Shown here: in pieces, positions 24,511 to 31,736 of the stretch
How the letters are laid out: each line of letters begins with the position of its first letter
Numbering within the stretch: the stretch's first letter is position 1
Source of the DNA: Hymenobacter pini
GTDB taxonomy: Bacteria > Bacteroidota > Bacteroidia > Cytophagales > Hymenobacteraceae
DNA: 64,000 nt
Assembly (NCBI RefSeq): GCF_020421205.1
Contig: NZ_JAIZZH010000005.1
Coordinates: 62,001-126,000 of the forward strand
Direction of reading: 5' to 3'
Notes under the pieces: model-generated
Seen by the model: the letters and a program-made list of their open reading frames with translations, nothing else
Database searches by the model: none
Told to the model about the DNA's origin: nothing
Translations under genes and position numbers: made by a program

Positions 24511-25215
24511 TTAATCTACCTTCTTCTCAATGTCGTTGGCCATTTTCTCGTGCGAGCGAAGCATAGGCAGCGTATTAGTAGCAAAAGTTTGCACAGCGGG
24601 CGAGCTGGCAGCTTTGCTCTTCACTTCAAACATGGCAATATCCATCTTGTGCGCCGTTTCCATAGCGTCCATATAGTCCTCATCGAAGTCTTTGCCCGAT
24701 TTGTTCATCAGCTTATCGGCCATGGCCTGGTGTACTGGCATCAGGGCCGTGGGCATTTGCACGCCTAGCGGCGTCGCCACAGCTTTCCAGTCCTGGGTGG
24801 CCTTGGTATGATGCGTTACCATCATCTGGCCGTACTGCTTCACTTCGGCGTTGCTGGCTTTTTGGGCGGCCATCTGCCCCAACTGAATTTCCAGCATGTT
24901 GCTGCTGGCCACGTTCATCAAAAACGCCGGGTCCTGCATGGTGGCAAATGAGGCGGTATAGGCTGTCATATCGGCGGAGTTGCCGGCTGTGGCCGTACCC
25001 GCTGGCGAGGTAGCTGCGCCCGTGGCACTCACGCCAGAATTGGCATCGGGGGCGGGGGTTGGGTTCATGTCGGTACCGGAGCGGGTTGACATGGCGCTGC
25101 TGTTTGGAGTGGTAGCGGCATCGGCGGCAGTACCGGAGTTGGTAGTGGTGCAGGCCGCGCTGATTATCAGCGCACCGCAAAGCAGCAGTTGGGAAATGGC
25201 TTGTGTTGTTTTCAT
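24511..25215 (-). CDS. DUF4142-domain lipoprotein
   Basis: A lipoprotein signal ends at ISAAC (C22). A low-complexity Thr/Ala/Ser-rich linker fills about residues 23-85, then a ferritin-like helical DUF4142 domain (about 90-230) with MNVASSNMLEIQLGQMAAQ, EVKQYGQMMVTHHTKAT and a final HEKMANDIEK segment. Members are periplasmic or outer-membrane proteins of unknown biochemical role, often linked to stress or solvent tolerance. The gene is single. Repeated GTATGC-type half-sites lie upstream at 25249-25271 and 25412-25427 and could bind a regulator. Confidence 0.85.
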   Translation of the reverse strand: MKTTQAISQLLLCGALIISAACTTTNSGTAADAATTPNSSAMSTRSGTDMNPTPAPDANSGVSATGAATSPAGTATAGNSADMTAYTASFATMQDPAFLMNVASSNMLEIQLGQMAAQKASNAEVKQYGQMMVTHHTKATQDWKAVATPLGVQMPTALMPVHQAMADKLMNKSGKDFDEDYMDAMETAHKMDIAMFEVKSKAASSPAVQTFATNTLPMLRSHEKMANDIEKKVD

Positions 25216-25248
25216 AGCAAGAAAGAGTTGGTCGGAGCTTATTGGTAC

Positions 25249-25271
25249 GCATACCGCCCCGGGAGGTATGC
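25249..25271. repeat. Inverted repeat GCATACC-N9-GGTATGC
   Basis: Seven-base arms around a GC-rich centre, 33 bases upstream of the DUF4142 start. The arm shares GCATAC with the palindrome at 25412. Confidence 0.55.
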
Positions 25272-25411
25272 ATATTTTTCAGAATTTTATCGAAGCTCAA
25301 CCACTTGCAAAACCCTGAACCTCAGCAATAAAAAACTCAAACTTCACCACTTTTAGTCTTCTAGCTGATCATAACCCGCACTCAATGGTTGTTGTAAAAA
25401 CCAGGACACTA

Positions 25412-25427
25412 AGTATGCATGCATACT
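25412..25427. repeat. 16-base perfect palindrome upstream of the hydrolase
   Basis: AGTATGCATGCATACT, 11 bases upstream of a promoter-like element (25439) of the plus-strand hydrolase gene. Possible operator for an unidentified regulator. Confidence 0.6.
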
Positions 25428-25438
25428 TGTTCATTGCG

Positions 25439-25446
25439 TATATTTC
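25439..25446 (+). promoter_or_regulatory. Possible promoter -7 element of the hydrolase gene
   Basis: TATATTTC, one base from TAnnTTTG, 42 bases upstream of the ATG at 25489. Confidence 0.45.
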
Positions 25447-25488
25447 GTAAGTCATTGCCCGGGTTGTTTCTCCCAACCGCACACTGCC

Positions 25489-26475
25489 ATGCCGCTCGTT
25501 GCCACCTCCCCTTACCACGCGCCGTTTTACCTGTTCAACGGCCATTTACAAACCATTGTACCCAGCCTGTGGCGCTCCGTGCCCGATGTCCATTACCAGC
25601 GTGAGCGGGTGGAAACCGAAGATGGCGACTTTCTGGACCTGGATTGGTCGCGGCGACCCGATGGGCAGGCGACGGATACGCTGGGCATCGTGTCGCACGG
25701 GTTGGAGGGCGACGCCGGGCGGCCCTACGTGCGGGGTATGGTGCGGGCGCTCAACCATGCGGGCCTGGATGCGCTGGCCTGGAACTACCGCAGCTGCAGC
25801 GGAGAAATGAACCGTCTGCTTCGCTCCTACCACCTCGGCGACACCGACGACCTAGACTTTGTGATTCGGTACGCATTGGGCACTGCCCGCTACCGCCGGG
25901 TATTCCTGACCGGGTTTTCGGCGGGCGGCAATGTGACGCTGAAGTACTTGGGGGAAAACCCCGGCCGGGTACCGAAAGAGGTGCAGCGGGCCGCTGTATT
26001 TTCAGTGCCTACCGACCTCAAATCCAGCTCCCACCACATTGCCCGGCTGGAAAACCGTATCTACCTCAACCGCTTCATGAAAACGTTGCGGGAAAAGATG
26101 CGGCAGAAGGCAGCCTTGCTACCCGGCCAGGTTGACTTAACTAACTTGGATGAATTGCAGGATTTTCCGCAATTCGACGACCGGTTTACGGCCCCCATGC
26201 ACGGCTTCAAATCGGCGGATGAGTACTACGAGCACGCCAGCTCCGGCCGCTACCTCAGTGGCATCCGCATCCCCACGCTGCTGGTCAATGCTCAGAACGA
26301 CCCATTTTTGCCTCCCTCCTGCTTTCCCCGAGACGTGGCGGTCCAAAGCCCCTACGTATTCCTGGAAACGCCCACTGATGGCGGGCACGTGGGTTTTGGG
26401 GAAGGTGCGCCGGACGGCCCATATTACTCCGAGCGGCGGGCCGTAGAGTTCCTGACGGCTGAGGTGCCGGGCTAG
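25489..26475 (+). CDS. YheT-family alpha/beta-fold hydrolase
   Basis: A 328-residue single-domain hydrolase. The N-terminal FNGHLQTIVPSLWR block is characteristic of the YheT group of alpha/beta hydrolases. The catalytic triad can be placed as S144 in the nucleophile elbow GFSAGGN, D271 in NAQNDPFLP and H300 in DGGHVGFG. No signal peptide, so cytoplasmic. Natural substrates in this family are poorly known; esterase activity is expected. A single gene with a terminator downstream and palindromic possible operators upstream. Confidence 0.9.
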   Translation: MPLVATSPYHAPFYLFNGHLQTIVPSLWRSVPDVHYQRERVETEDGDFLDLDWSRRPDGQATDTLGIVSHGLEGDAGRPYVRGMVRALNHAGLDALAWNYRSCSGEMNRLLRSYHLGDTDDLDFVIRYALGTARYRRVFLTGFSAGGNVTLKYLGENPGRVPKEVQRAAVFSVPTDLKSSSHHIARLENRIYLNRFMKTLREKMRQKAALLPGQVDLTNLDELQDFPQFDDRFTAPMHGFKSADEYYEHASSGRYLSGIRIPTLLVNAQNDPFLPPSCFPRDVAVQSPYVFLETPTDGGHVGFGEGAPDGPYYSERRAVEFLTAEVPG

Positions 26476-26546
26476 CAACCGTCTGTCATTGCAAGGCAAA
26501 GCCGAAGCAATTCTTGCTTCTCCGAACGCGAAATACTGACCCATAC

Positions 26547-26586
26547 AAAAGCCCCTGATGCTTAGTAGTAGCATCAGGGGCTTTTT
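26547..26586. terminator. Bidirectional terminator between the hydrolase and rsmG
   Basis: AAAAGCCCCTGATGC and GCATCAGGGGCTTTTT form a 15-base perfect stem with a 9-base loop, with A- and T-runs on the two sides. It serves the convergent genes on both flanks. Confidence 0.9.
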
Positions 26587-26608
26587 CTGTACCGGCTTAC
26601 AGTGGCAG

Positions 26609-27232
26609 CTAGTTATTGCGAACTACAACCACTTTCTTGGTGTCGAAGAACTCTTCTTGGAAGAAATCCTTTAGATCAACCAACTCCGCCTTCAGGCCTG
26701 ATTCCTGAATTTCTTCGGTTAGGTCGCCACCTTTGAGGTAGTAGAGGCCGCTGTTGGGTGCGGCTTCGTAGCGGGGCTTGTAGCGGTGGGCTATCCAGGT
26801 ATGGAAGGTGGCCAGGCGGGCCACGGCACGGCTCACGATATAATCGTACTTGGGGCGCAGCTGCTCGGCGCGGGTTTGCTCGGCAGTGAGGTTGGTAAGC
26901 TGCAGGGCATGGGCCATTTCCTGCACGGCATGAATCTTCTTACCGATGCTATCCACAAGGTGAAACTTCACTTCGGGGAACATAATGGCCAGCGGCAGGC
27001 CCGGTAAGCCGCCACCCGTACCCACATCCAATACCGAGGAGCCAGGCGCAAACCCCACTACTTTAGCAATACCCAGGGAGTGCAGAAAATGGCGCTCTTC
27101 CAGGTTGTCCACGTCGGTGCGGGCTACCAGATTCAGACGCTCATTCCAGCCCCGAAATTCGGTTTCGAGCTGCTGAAACAGCTGCTGCTGGTGGTCGGTG
27201 AGGTGCGGGAAGTAGTGGGTGATAATGCTCAT
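26609..27232 (-). CDS. rsmG: 16S rRNA (guanine(527)-N7)-methyltransferase
   Basis: Methylates G527 of 16S rRNA with S-adenosylmethionine. The ATG at 27232 gives 207 residues; the six-codon longer form would overlap the promoter at 27240. The Rossmann SAM-binding loop is visible as VLDVGTGGGLPGLPLAI, preceded by the family RHFLHSL-type segment (ERHFLHSLG) and followed by LVDSIGKK and the SRAVA motif. Its promoter element ends eight bases before the ATG, so transcription should begin at or within a few bases of the start codon, a leaderless or nearly leaderless message. Confidence 0.95.
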   Translation of the reverse strand: MSIITHYFPHLTDHQQQLFQQLETEFRGWNERLNLVARTDVDNLEERHFLHSLGIAKVVGFAPGSSVLDVGTGGGLPGLPLAIMFPEVKFHLVDSIGKKIHAVQEMAHALQLTNLTAEQTRAEQLRPKYDYIVSRAVARLATFHTWIAHRYKPRYEAAPNSGLYYLKGGDLTEEIQESGLKAELVDLKDFFQEEFFDTKKVVVVRNN

Positions 27233-27239
27233 CGTGGGG

Positions 27240-27247
27240 CAAAGGTA
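27240..27247 (-). promoter_or_regulatory. rsmG promoter -7 element
   Basis: TACCTTTG on the minus strand, full match to TAnnTTTG, only seven bases between the element and the rsmG ATG. Confidence 0.75.
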
Positions 27248-27253
27248 CACACA

Positions 27254-27359
27254 GTAGCGCGCAGCTCCGCTTCGCGCACGAGCGGAGCGAGTTCCTGCGC
27301 AGAAGACCCAGACGCTTGTTACTCGCTTCGCTCGTGTGCGAAGCGGAGCTGCGCGCTAC
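27254..27359. repeat. 39-base inverted repeat between sigma factor and rsmG
   Basis: Arm 27254-27292 matches the reverse complement of 27321-27359 at 37 of 39 positions, with a 28-base loop. The arms begin GTAGCGCGCAGCTCCGC, related to the element at 33548-33637 (GTAGCGTGTAGCTTGC). It lies directly upstream of the rsmG promoter and 8 bases from the sigma-factor terminator. Confidence 0.88.
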
Positions 27360-27366
27360 CGGGCAC

Positions 27367-27398
27367 AAAAAAAGCCCCGACTTGCGGCGGGGCTTTTT
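27367..27398 (-). terminator. Terminator after the ECF sigma factor gene
   Basis: AAAAAGCCCCG pairs with the CGGGGCTTTTT side around a 9-base loop; T-run on the minus strand. It is immediately past the stop of the sigma-factor gene. Confidence 0.85.
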
Positions 27399-27400
27399 CA

Positions 27401-28018
27401 CTAGATAATTTCTTTCTTGTTTTTCACCATGTCATAGAGCAGCTCACGGGCGCGGTGCAGCTGGGCCTTTACGGTGCCGAGGGGGGCTTTCAGCTCCTGG
27501 GCAATTTCCTCATAGCTCAGCTCATCAAAGTAGCGCAGCGTAACGAGGCGCTGGTACTTATCGGGCAGCCGGGATACCACGTGCTGCATGATTTCGATTT
27601 TCTGATTTTTGATGGCCGACTCCTGCGGGTTCAGGTTCTGGTCCCGGAAGTCGATGGTGATTTCGTCGCCGTTATCAATCTTGATGGCCGAGTCAATGGA
27701 CATCGTCTTGATTTTATTCTTGCGAATAAAGTCGATGCAGTTGTTGGTGGCGATGCGGAACAACCAGGTGCTGAAGGCAAACTCCGGGTTGAACTTGTGC
27801 AGGTTCCGGAAGGCCTTGGCGAAGGCTTCAATGGTGAGGTCCTCGGCGTCGTCGGGGTTGCGCACCATCTTCAGCACCACGTGATACACCGGTTTCTTGT
27901 AGATCTGCATCAGCTCGGCGTAGGCCTTGCCGTCGTTCTTTTCCACAGCAGCCCGAATCAACTTGAAATCGTGCTTGGCTTTGGCAGAGAACTGTTTTTC
28001 CTGATTGTTTACTTCCAT
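27401..28018 (-). CDS. ECF-type RNA polymerase sigma factor
   Basis: The ATG at 28018 gives 205 residues. Region 2 is visible as a helical segment with RNPDDAEDLTIEAFAKAF and FSTWLFRIATNNCIDFIRK; region 4 as LPDKYQRLVTLRYFDELSYEEIAQELKAPLGTVKAQLHRARELL, a complete helix-turn-helix for the -35/-33 box. A 35-residue linker with IDNGDEITIDFRDQ lies between. There is no anti-sigma gene nearby. The start overlaps the end of the upstream glycosyltransferase gene by 10 bases, so its translation is probably coupled to that gene. It belongs to a widespread Bacteroidota type, possibly a general one, but its promoters are not known to me. Confidence 0.93.
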   Translation of the reverse strand: MEVNNQEKQFSAKAKHDFKLIRAAVEKNDGKAYAELMQIYKKPVYHVVLKMVRNPDDAEDLTIEAFAKAFRNLHKFNPEFAFSTWLFRIATNNCIDFIRKNKIKTMSIDSAIKIDNGDEITIDFRDQNLNPQESAIKNQKIEIMQHVVSRLPDKYQRLVTLRYFDELSYEEIAQELKAPLGTVKAQLHRARELLYDMVKNKKEII

Positions 28019-29166
28019 CGGAGCGTACGGTAGAGGAACAGCGAGATTCCCAGAGCGAGATAATAAAAAAAATACACAGCGTCGAGCACCGGCAGCCACA
28101 GGGGCGGCAACTGGTCATCGAGCCGACGGCCGAGTTGATAATACACGGCCAGCATAGCGCCGGTGCGCACGAGCAACACCGTAGCCAAAGGTACCCAATC
28201 GGGGCGGGAAAACAGCAGGCCGATTGCCACACCGTAAAAAACCAGATTGGCCCCAATAAAGGTCCCAATCCGCAACCTATCGGCGAGGCGGTAGGTCCGG
28301 CCGGCCGACAGATGCCGGCGTTTCTGCCGCCACCAGGCTGCCCACGTAGTGGCCGGTTCGCTGAGGGTGTGTGCCCCCGGCTCGGCTACCACCGCTACCC
28401 GGGCTCCGCGCTGCGTGGCGTCCTGCACCAGCAGGTCGTCGTCGCCGGAGAGGCTACGGATGTGAGAAGCAAATCCTTTGGTTAGCTGAAAGACCTGCCG
28501 GGTGTACCCCAGGTTGCGCCCTACTCCCATGTAAGGCTGGCCTCGCCACGCGAAGGACAAATACTGTGCCCCCGTCAGCAAGGTTTCAAACCGGATTAAT
28601 TTATTCAAAAAACCGGATTCTTCGGCGTAAGCCGAATACCCCAGCACCATATCGGCGGGCCGATGGAAGCCGCGCTGCATGTATCTGAGCCACTGATTAG
28701 TGGCCGGGATACAGTCGGCATCCGTGAACAACAAGCGCGGGTTGCGGGCGGTTTTGATGCCCAGCGTGAGGGCATATTTTTTTGGCGCTAAGCCGTCAGG
28801 GGTGCGCGTGATGGTAACCAGCCGTACGTGTGGGTAATACTGCGTGAGCTGCTGCACATACAGGAACGTGTCGTCGCCGGACCGGTCGTCGATGACTATC
28901 AGCTCGAAGCCGGCGGGGTAGTCCTGCTGCAGAATCAGGGGGAGCAGGCGGCGCAGGTTGTCCAGCTCGTTGTGGGCACACACCAGCACCGACACGGGCT
29001 CCTCGTCGGGGCCGGTGGTGGGCTCCGGGGGCCGGCGGGCGAAGGGCAAAAAATAATAGGCCGCGTACGTGAGCTGCACCAGCACAGCGGCCAGCAGCAC
29101 CCACAGGGCGGGCGAAAGATGAAAAGTCAAGGTAGCGCGGGTGTTTCGGAGCGCAAAAGTAGGCAT
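28009..29166 (-). CDS. Membrane-associated family 2 glycosyltransferase
   Basis: About 385 residues from the ATG at 29166. One hydrophobic N-terminal segment (about residues 13-35) precedes a GT-A domain with VSVLVCAHNELDNL, VIDDRSGDDT and the nucleotide/metal motif DADC; a QRGARVAVV...WWRQKRRHLSAG segment resembles the QxxRW region of processive enzymes. Two or three C-terminal membrane segments follow (about 295-385). It may make or extend a lipid-linked or exported glycan; the sugar is unknown. The start is in doubt, because a promoter-like element (29154-29161) lies inside the first codons; a TTG at 29130 would be the first start after it. The stop overlaps the sigma-factor start. Confidence 0.87.
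   Translation of the reverse strand: MPTFALRNTRATLTFHLSPALWVLLAAVLVQLTYAAYYFLPFARRPPEPTTGPDEEPVSVLVCAHNELDNLRRLLPLILQQDYPAGFELIVIDDRSGDDTFLYVQQLTQYYPHVRLVTITRTPDGLAPKKYALTLGIKTARNPRLLFTDADCIPATNQWLRYMQRGFHRPADMVLGYSAYAEESGFLNKLIRFETLLTGAQYLSFAWRGQPYMGVGRNLGYTRQVFQLTKGFASHIRSLSGDDDLLVQDATQRGARVAVVAEPGAHTLSEPATTWAAWWRQKRRHLSAGRTYRLADRLRIGTFIGANLVFYGVAIGLLFSRPDWVPLATVLLVRTGAMLAVYYQLGRRLDDQLPPLWLPVLDAVYFFYYLALGISLFLYRTLRWK
29154..29161 (-). promoter_or_regulatory. Promoter -7 element for the glycosyltransferase-sigma operon
   Basis: TACTTTTG on the minus strand fully matches TAnnTTTG. It lies back-to-back with the tgt promoter 20 bases away, but is inside the glycosyltransferase frame if that gene starts at 29166. 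Confidence 0.55.
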
Positions 29167-29181
29167 TCGGGGTGGGGCGAG

Positions 29182-29189
29182 TACCTTTG
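29182..29189 (+). promoter_or_regulatory. tgt promoter -7 element
   Basis: TACCTTTG, full match to TAnnTTTG. It implies a leader of about 105 bases before the tgt ATG at 29298. Confidence 0.7.
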
Positions 29190-29207
29190 TACTTGTATCA
29201 GATGCCC

Positions 29208-29285
29208 GTTGCCCGTTACCGGTTGTCAGGCTGTTCTTCCACAGAACCCTTGACGACTCACCACCCGCAACCGGCAACTGGCAAC
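29208..29285. repeat. Imperfect inverted repeat in the tgt leader
   Basis: GTTGCCCGTTACCGGTTG (29208-29225) matches the reverse complement of 29268-29285 at 16 of 18 positions. The arms have 7-base GTTGCCN words like the operon-spacer elements. The hairpin would occupy most of the tgt 5' leader. Confidence 0.65.
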
Positions 29286-29297
29286 CGACTTCCCAGA

Positions 29298-30428
29298 ATG
29301 ACCTTCGACCTCGTAGCCAACGACCCGCACAGCAACGCCCGCGCCGGCGTGGTGCACACCGACCACGGCGCCATTGAAACGCCCATTTTTATGCCCGTGG
29401 GCACGGCCGGCACCGTGAAAGCCGTGCAGCAGCGCGACCTGAAAGACGATATCAACGCCCAGATTATTCTCGGCAATACCTACCATCTGTACCTGCGCCC
29501 TGGCCTGGAGGTGCTGCAGAAAGCCGGTGGCCTGCACAAATTCAACGGCTGGGACCGACCCATCCTCACCGACTCGGGTGGGTACCAGGTGTACTCGCTG
29601 AGTGGGACGCGCAAAATCAAGGAGGAGGGCGTGAAGTTTCGCTCCCATATTGATGGCTCACAGCACCTGTTCTCGCCGGAGGGCGTAATGGACATTCAGC
29701 GCACCATCGGGGCCGATATTATGATGGCCTTCGACGAGTGCACGCCCTGGCCCTGCGAGTACAGCTACGCCGCCCGCTCCCTGGACATGACGCACCGCTG
29801 GCTGAAGCGCTGCATTGCTCGCTTCGACAGCACCGAGGGCCACTACGGCTACCGCCAGACGCTGTTCCCGATTGTGCAGGGCTCCACCTTCAAGGATTTG
29901 CGGGTGAAGTCGGCGGAGTTTATTGCCGAGCAGCAGCGCGAGGGCAACGCCATTGGCGGGCTGAGCGTGGGCGAGCCGGCGGAAATGATGTACGAAATGA
30001 CCGATCTGGTGTGCGGCATCCTGCCCAAGGATAAGCCCCGCTACCTGATGGGCGTGGGCACGCCGGCCAACATCCTCGAAAACATTGCGCTGGGCGTGGA
30101 TATGTTCGACTGCGTGATGCCCACCCGCAACGCCCGCAACGGCATGCTGTTCACCACCCAGGGTATCATGAACATTGCCAACAAGAAGTGGGCCGACGAT
30201 TTCGCGCCAATTGACGAGGAGTTGGGCGGCTACGTGAGCACCTTCTACTCGCGCAGCTATGTGCGCCACCTGTTCCACAGCAAGGAAATGCTGGGCCCGC
30301 AAATTGCTTCCATTCACAACCTCACCTTCTACCTGTGGCTGGTGAAGCAGGCCCGCCAGCAAATCCTGGCCGGCACCTTCCGCGAGTGGAAAGACCGGAT
30401 GGTGAAGCAGGTGATGACAAGGTTATAA
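29298..30428 (+). CDS. tgt: tRNA-guanine transglycosylase (queuosine biosynthesis)
   Basis: Exchanges G34 of tRNAs with GUN anticodons for the queuosine precursor. The ATG at 29298 gives 376 residues starting MTFDLVANDPHSNARAG, the usual beginning; upstream in-frame starts would add unrelated residues. Catalytic motifs are present: LTDSGGYQV with the aspartate for base exchange, GGLSVGEP and DMFDCVMPTRNARNG. Where most bacterial enzymes have the CxCxxC zinc ligands, this protein reads EELGGYVSTFYSRSY with no cysteines, although the later His (SIHNLTFY) is kept; from memory other Bacteroidota enzymes share this. It begins a plus-strand group with the LptF/G permease and the DMT transporter. 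Confidence 0.95.
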   Translation: MTFDLVANDPHSNARAGVVHTDHGAIETPIFMPVGTAGTVKAVQQRDLKDDINAQIILGNTYHLYLRPGLEVLQKAGGLHKFNGWDRPILTDSGGYQVYSLSGTRKIKEEGVKFRSHIDGSQHLFSPEGVMDIQRTIGADIMMAFDECTPWPCEYSYAARSLDMTHRWLKRCIARFDSTEGHYGYRQTLFPIVQGSTFKDLRVKSAEFIAEQQREGNAIGGLSVGEPAEMMYEMTDLVCGILPKDKPRYLMGVGTPANILENIALGVDMFDCVMPTRNARNGMLFTTQGIMNIANKKWADDFAPIDEELGGYVSTFYSRSYVRHLFHSKEMLGPQIASIHNLTFYLWLVKQARQQILAGTFREWKDRMVKQVMTRL

Positions 30429-30431
30429 GGA

Positions 30432-30526
30432 GTTTCTCGTTGCTAGTTGCTGGTTTCTAGTTACCGTTCAACAGACCTGTAGCATGACAATCAACAACTA
30501 GAAACCAGAAACCAGAAACCAGTAAC
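30432..30526. repeat. Inverted repeat of tandem 7-mers filling the tgt-permease spacer
   Basis: Left arm 30432-30462 and right arm 30496-30526 match as reverse complements at 26 of 31 positions. Each arm is four or more GTTKCTN heptamers (GTTTCTC, GTTGCTA, GTTGCTG...; on the right GAAACCA three times). The left arm starts 4 bases after the tgt stop and the right arm ends 5 bases before the next ATG. Confidence 0.88.
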
Positions 30527-30531
30527 TTTTG

Positions 30532-31608
30532 ATGAAGCTGCTCGATAAATACATCATTAAGAAGTTTCTCACTGCGTTTTTCTTCGCGGTGGTGATGCTG
30601 GTGTCGGTTATCTGCGTGATTGACTTCACGGAGAAGAACGACGACTTTCTGCAGCACAACCTGGGCGCGTGGCAGATTCTGTCGGAGTACTACGTGAACC
30701 TGTTTCCGTACTTCGCTAACCTGCTCTCCCCCATCACCGTGTTCATTGCGGTGGTATTTGTGACGGCCCAGCTGGCGGCGCGCACCGAAATTGTGGCCAT
30801 TCTGGCCTCGGGCATCAGCTTTAAGCGGTTTCTGCTGCCCTACATCATGGGCAGCGCCATTCTGGGGGCTATGACGATGGGCATGACGGGCTGGCTGATT
30901 CCTATTGCCAATAAAACCCGGGTGCGCTTCGAGAAGGCCTACATCAAGAACCCCTACCGGTTTAGCGGGCGCAACGTGCACATCAAAATCGGCCCCCAGA
31001 GCTACGCCTTCATGGAGAGCTACGACAACGTGAATAACGTGGGCTACAAGTTTGCGTTGGAAACTATTGATGGGCAACTGCTGAAGCGCCGCATGACGGC
31101 CGAGGCCATTACCTGGGACTCTACCAAACGAGCCTGGCACCTCACGCCCCAGCTCATCCGCACGTTCCGGGGCGAGAAGGAGACGCTGCAAACCATGCCC
31201 GCCCGCGACACGGTGCTCAACCTCTTTCCTAAGGACTTCGCCAGCACTTACCGCTTGGCCGAAACCCTGACGCTGCCCGAGCTCAACAACTTCATCAACC
31301 AGAAAATAGCCCGCGGCTCCGATGATACGCAGGTATACCTGAGCGAGAAATACGAGCGGTACGCCTACCCCTACGCCATGTTCATTCTCACGGTAATTGG
31401 CGTGATTATGAGTGCCCGCAAGAGCCGGGCGGGCGTGGGCGGGCAAATTGCGCTGGGCTTCGTGCTGGCCTTCGTGTTCATCATTTTCGTGATTCTGAGC
31501 CGCAACCTGGCCGCCGTGGGCACCCTCTCGCCCCTGCTGGCCGCCTGGATTCCCAGTATCATCTTCACCATTATCGGGGCCGTGCTCTACCGCGTGGTAC
31601 CACAGTAG
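30532..31608 (+). CDS. LptF/LptG-family permease (lipopolysaccharide export)
   Basis: Inner-membrane subunit of the ABC exporter that feeds lipopolysaccharide to the periplasmic bridge. The 358-residue protein has the family layout: N-terminal membrane segments (about 10-30, 55-80, 95-115), a central periplasmic beta domain (about 125-265) and three C-terminal segments (about 280-355). The opening LLDKYIIKKFLTAFFFAV and the FxANLLSPITVFIAVVF-type segment are characteristic. It cannot be assigned to LptF rather than LptG from sequence alone. Inverted repeats fill the spacers on both sides, tgt upstream and the transporter downstream. Confidence 0.9.
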   Translation: MKLLDKYIIKKFLTAFFFAVVMLVSVICVIDFTEKNDDFLQHNLGAWQILSEYYVNLFPYFANLLSPITVFIAVVFVTAQLAARTEIVAILASGISFKRFLLPYIMGSAILGAMTMGMTGWLIPIANKTRVRFEKAYIKNPYRFSGRNVHIKIGPQSYAFMESYDNVNNVGYKFALETIDGQLLKRRMTAEAITWDSTKRAWHLTPQLIRTFRGEKETLQTMPARDTVLNLFPKDFASTYRLAETLTLPELNNFINQKIARGSDDTQVYLSEKYERYAYPYAMFILTVIGVIMSARKSRAGVGGQIALGFVLAFVFIIFVILSRNLAAVGTLSPLLAAWIPSIIFTIIGAVLYRVVPQ

Positions 31609-31728
31609 GAATGTGATGGAAATGTGGATAAACGTGAATAATGTGCTTGGGCTAGTCAGTTAGTAACCCCACGTTTCTACGCTCCACTTACTTCCACATT
31701 CAGCACATTTCCCACATTCAACACATTA
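31609..31728. repeat. Inverted repeat of 9-10-base words in the permease-transporter spacer
   Basis: Left arm (about 31609-31645) and right arm (about 31692-31728) are degenerate reverse complements built of AATGTG-N3/4 words on the left and CACATT-N3 words on the right. It starts right after the permease stop and ends 8 bases before the GTG of the next gene. The architecture equals that of the 7-mer spacers but the word differs. Confidence 0.75.
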
Positions 31729-31736
31729 CTTCTTCC

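Noticed and set aside
30432-30526. CRISPR-like direct repeats (GAAACCA repeated three times)
   Set aside because: The words are 7 bases long without spacers of constant length, arranged as inverted arms; there are no cas genes.
31623-31631. Perfect DnaA box (TGTGGATAA) in the permease-transporter spacer
   Set aside because: It is a single box inside a degenerate repeat of AATGTG words; there is no cluster of boxes, no AT-rich unwinding element and no dnaA or gidA/rpmH nearby, so no origin.
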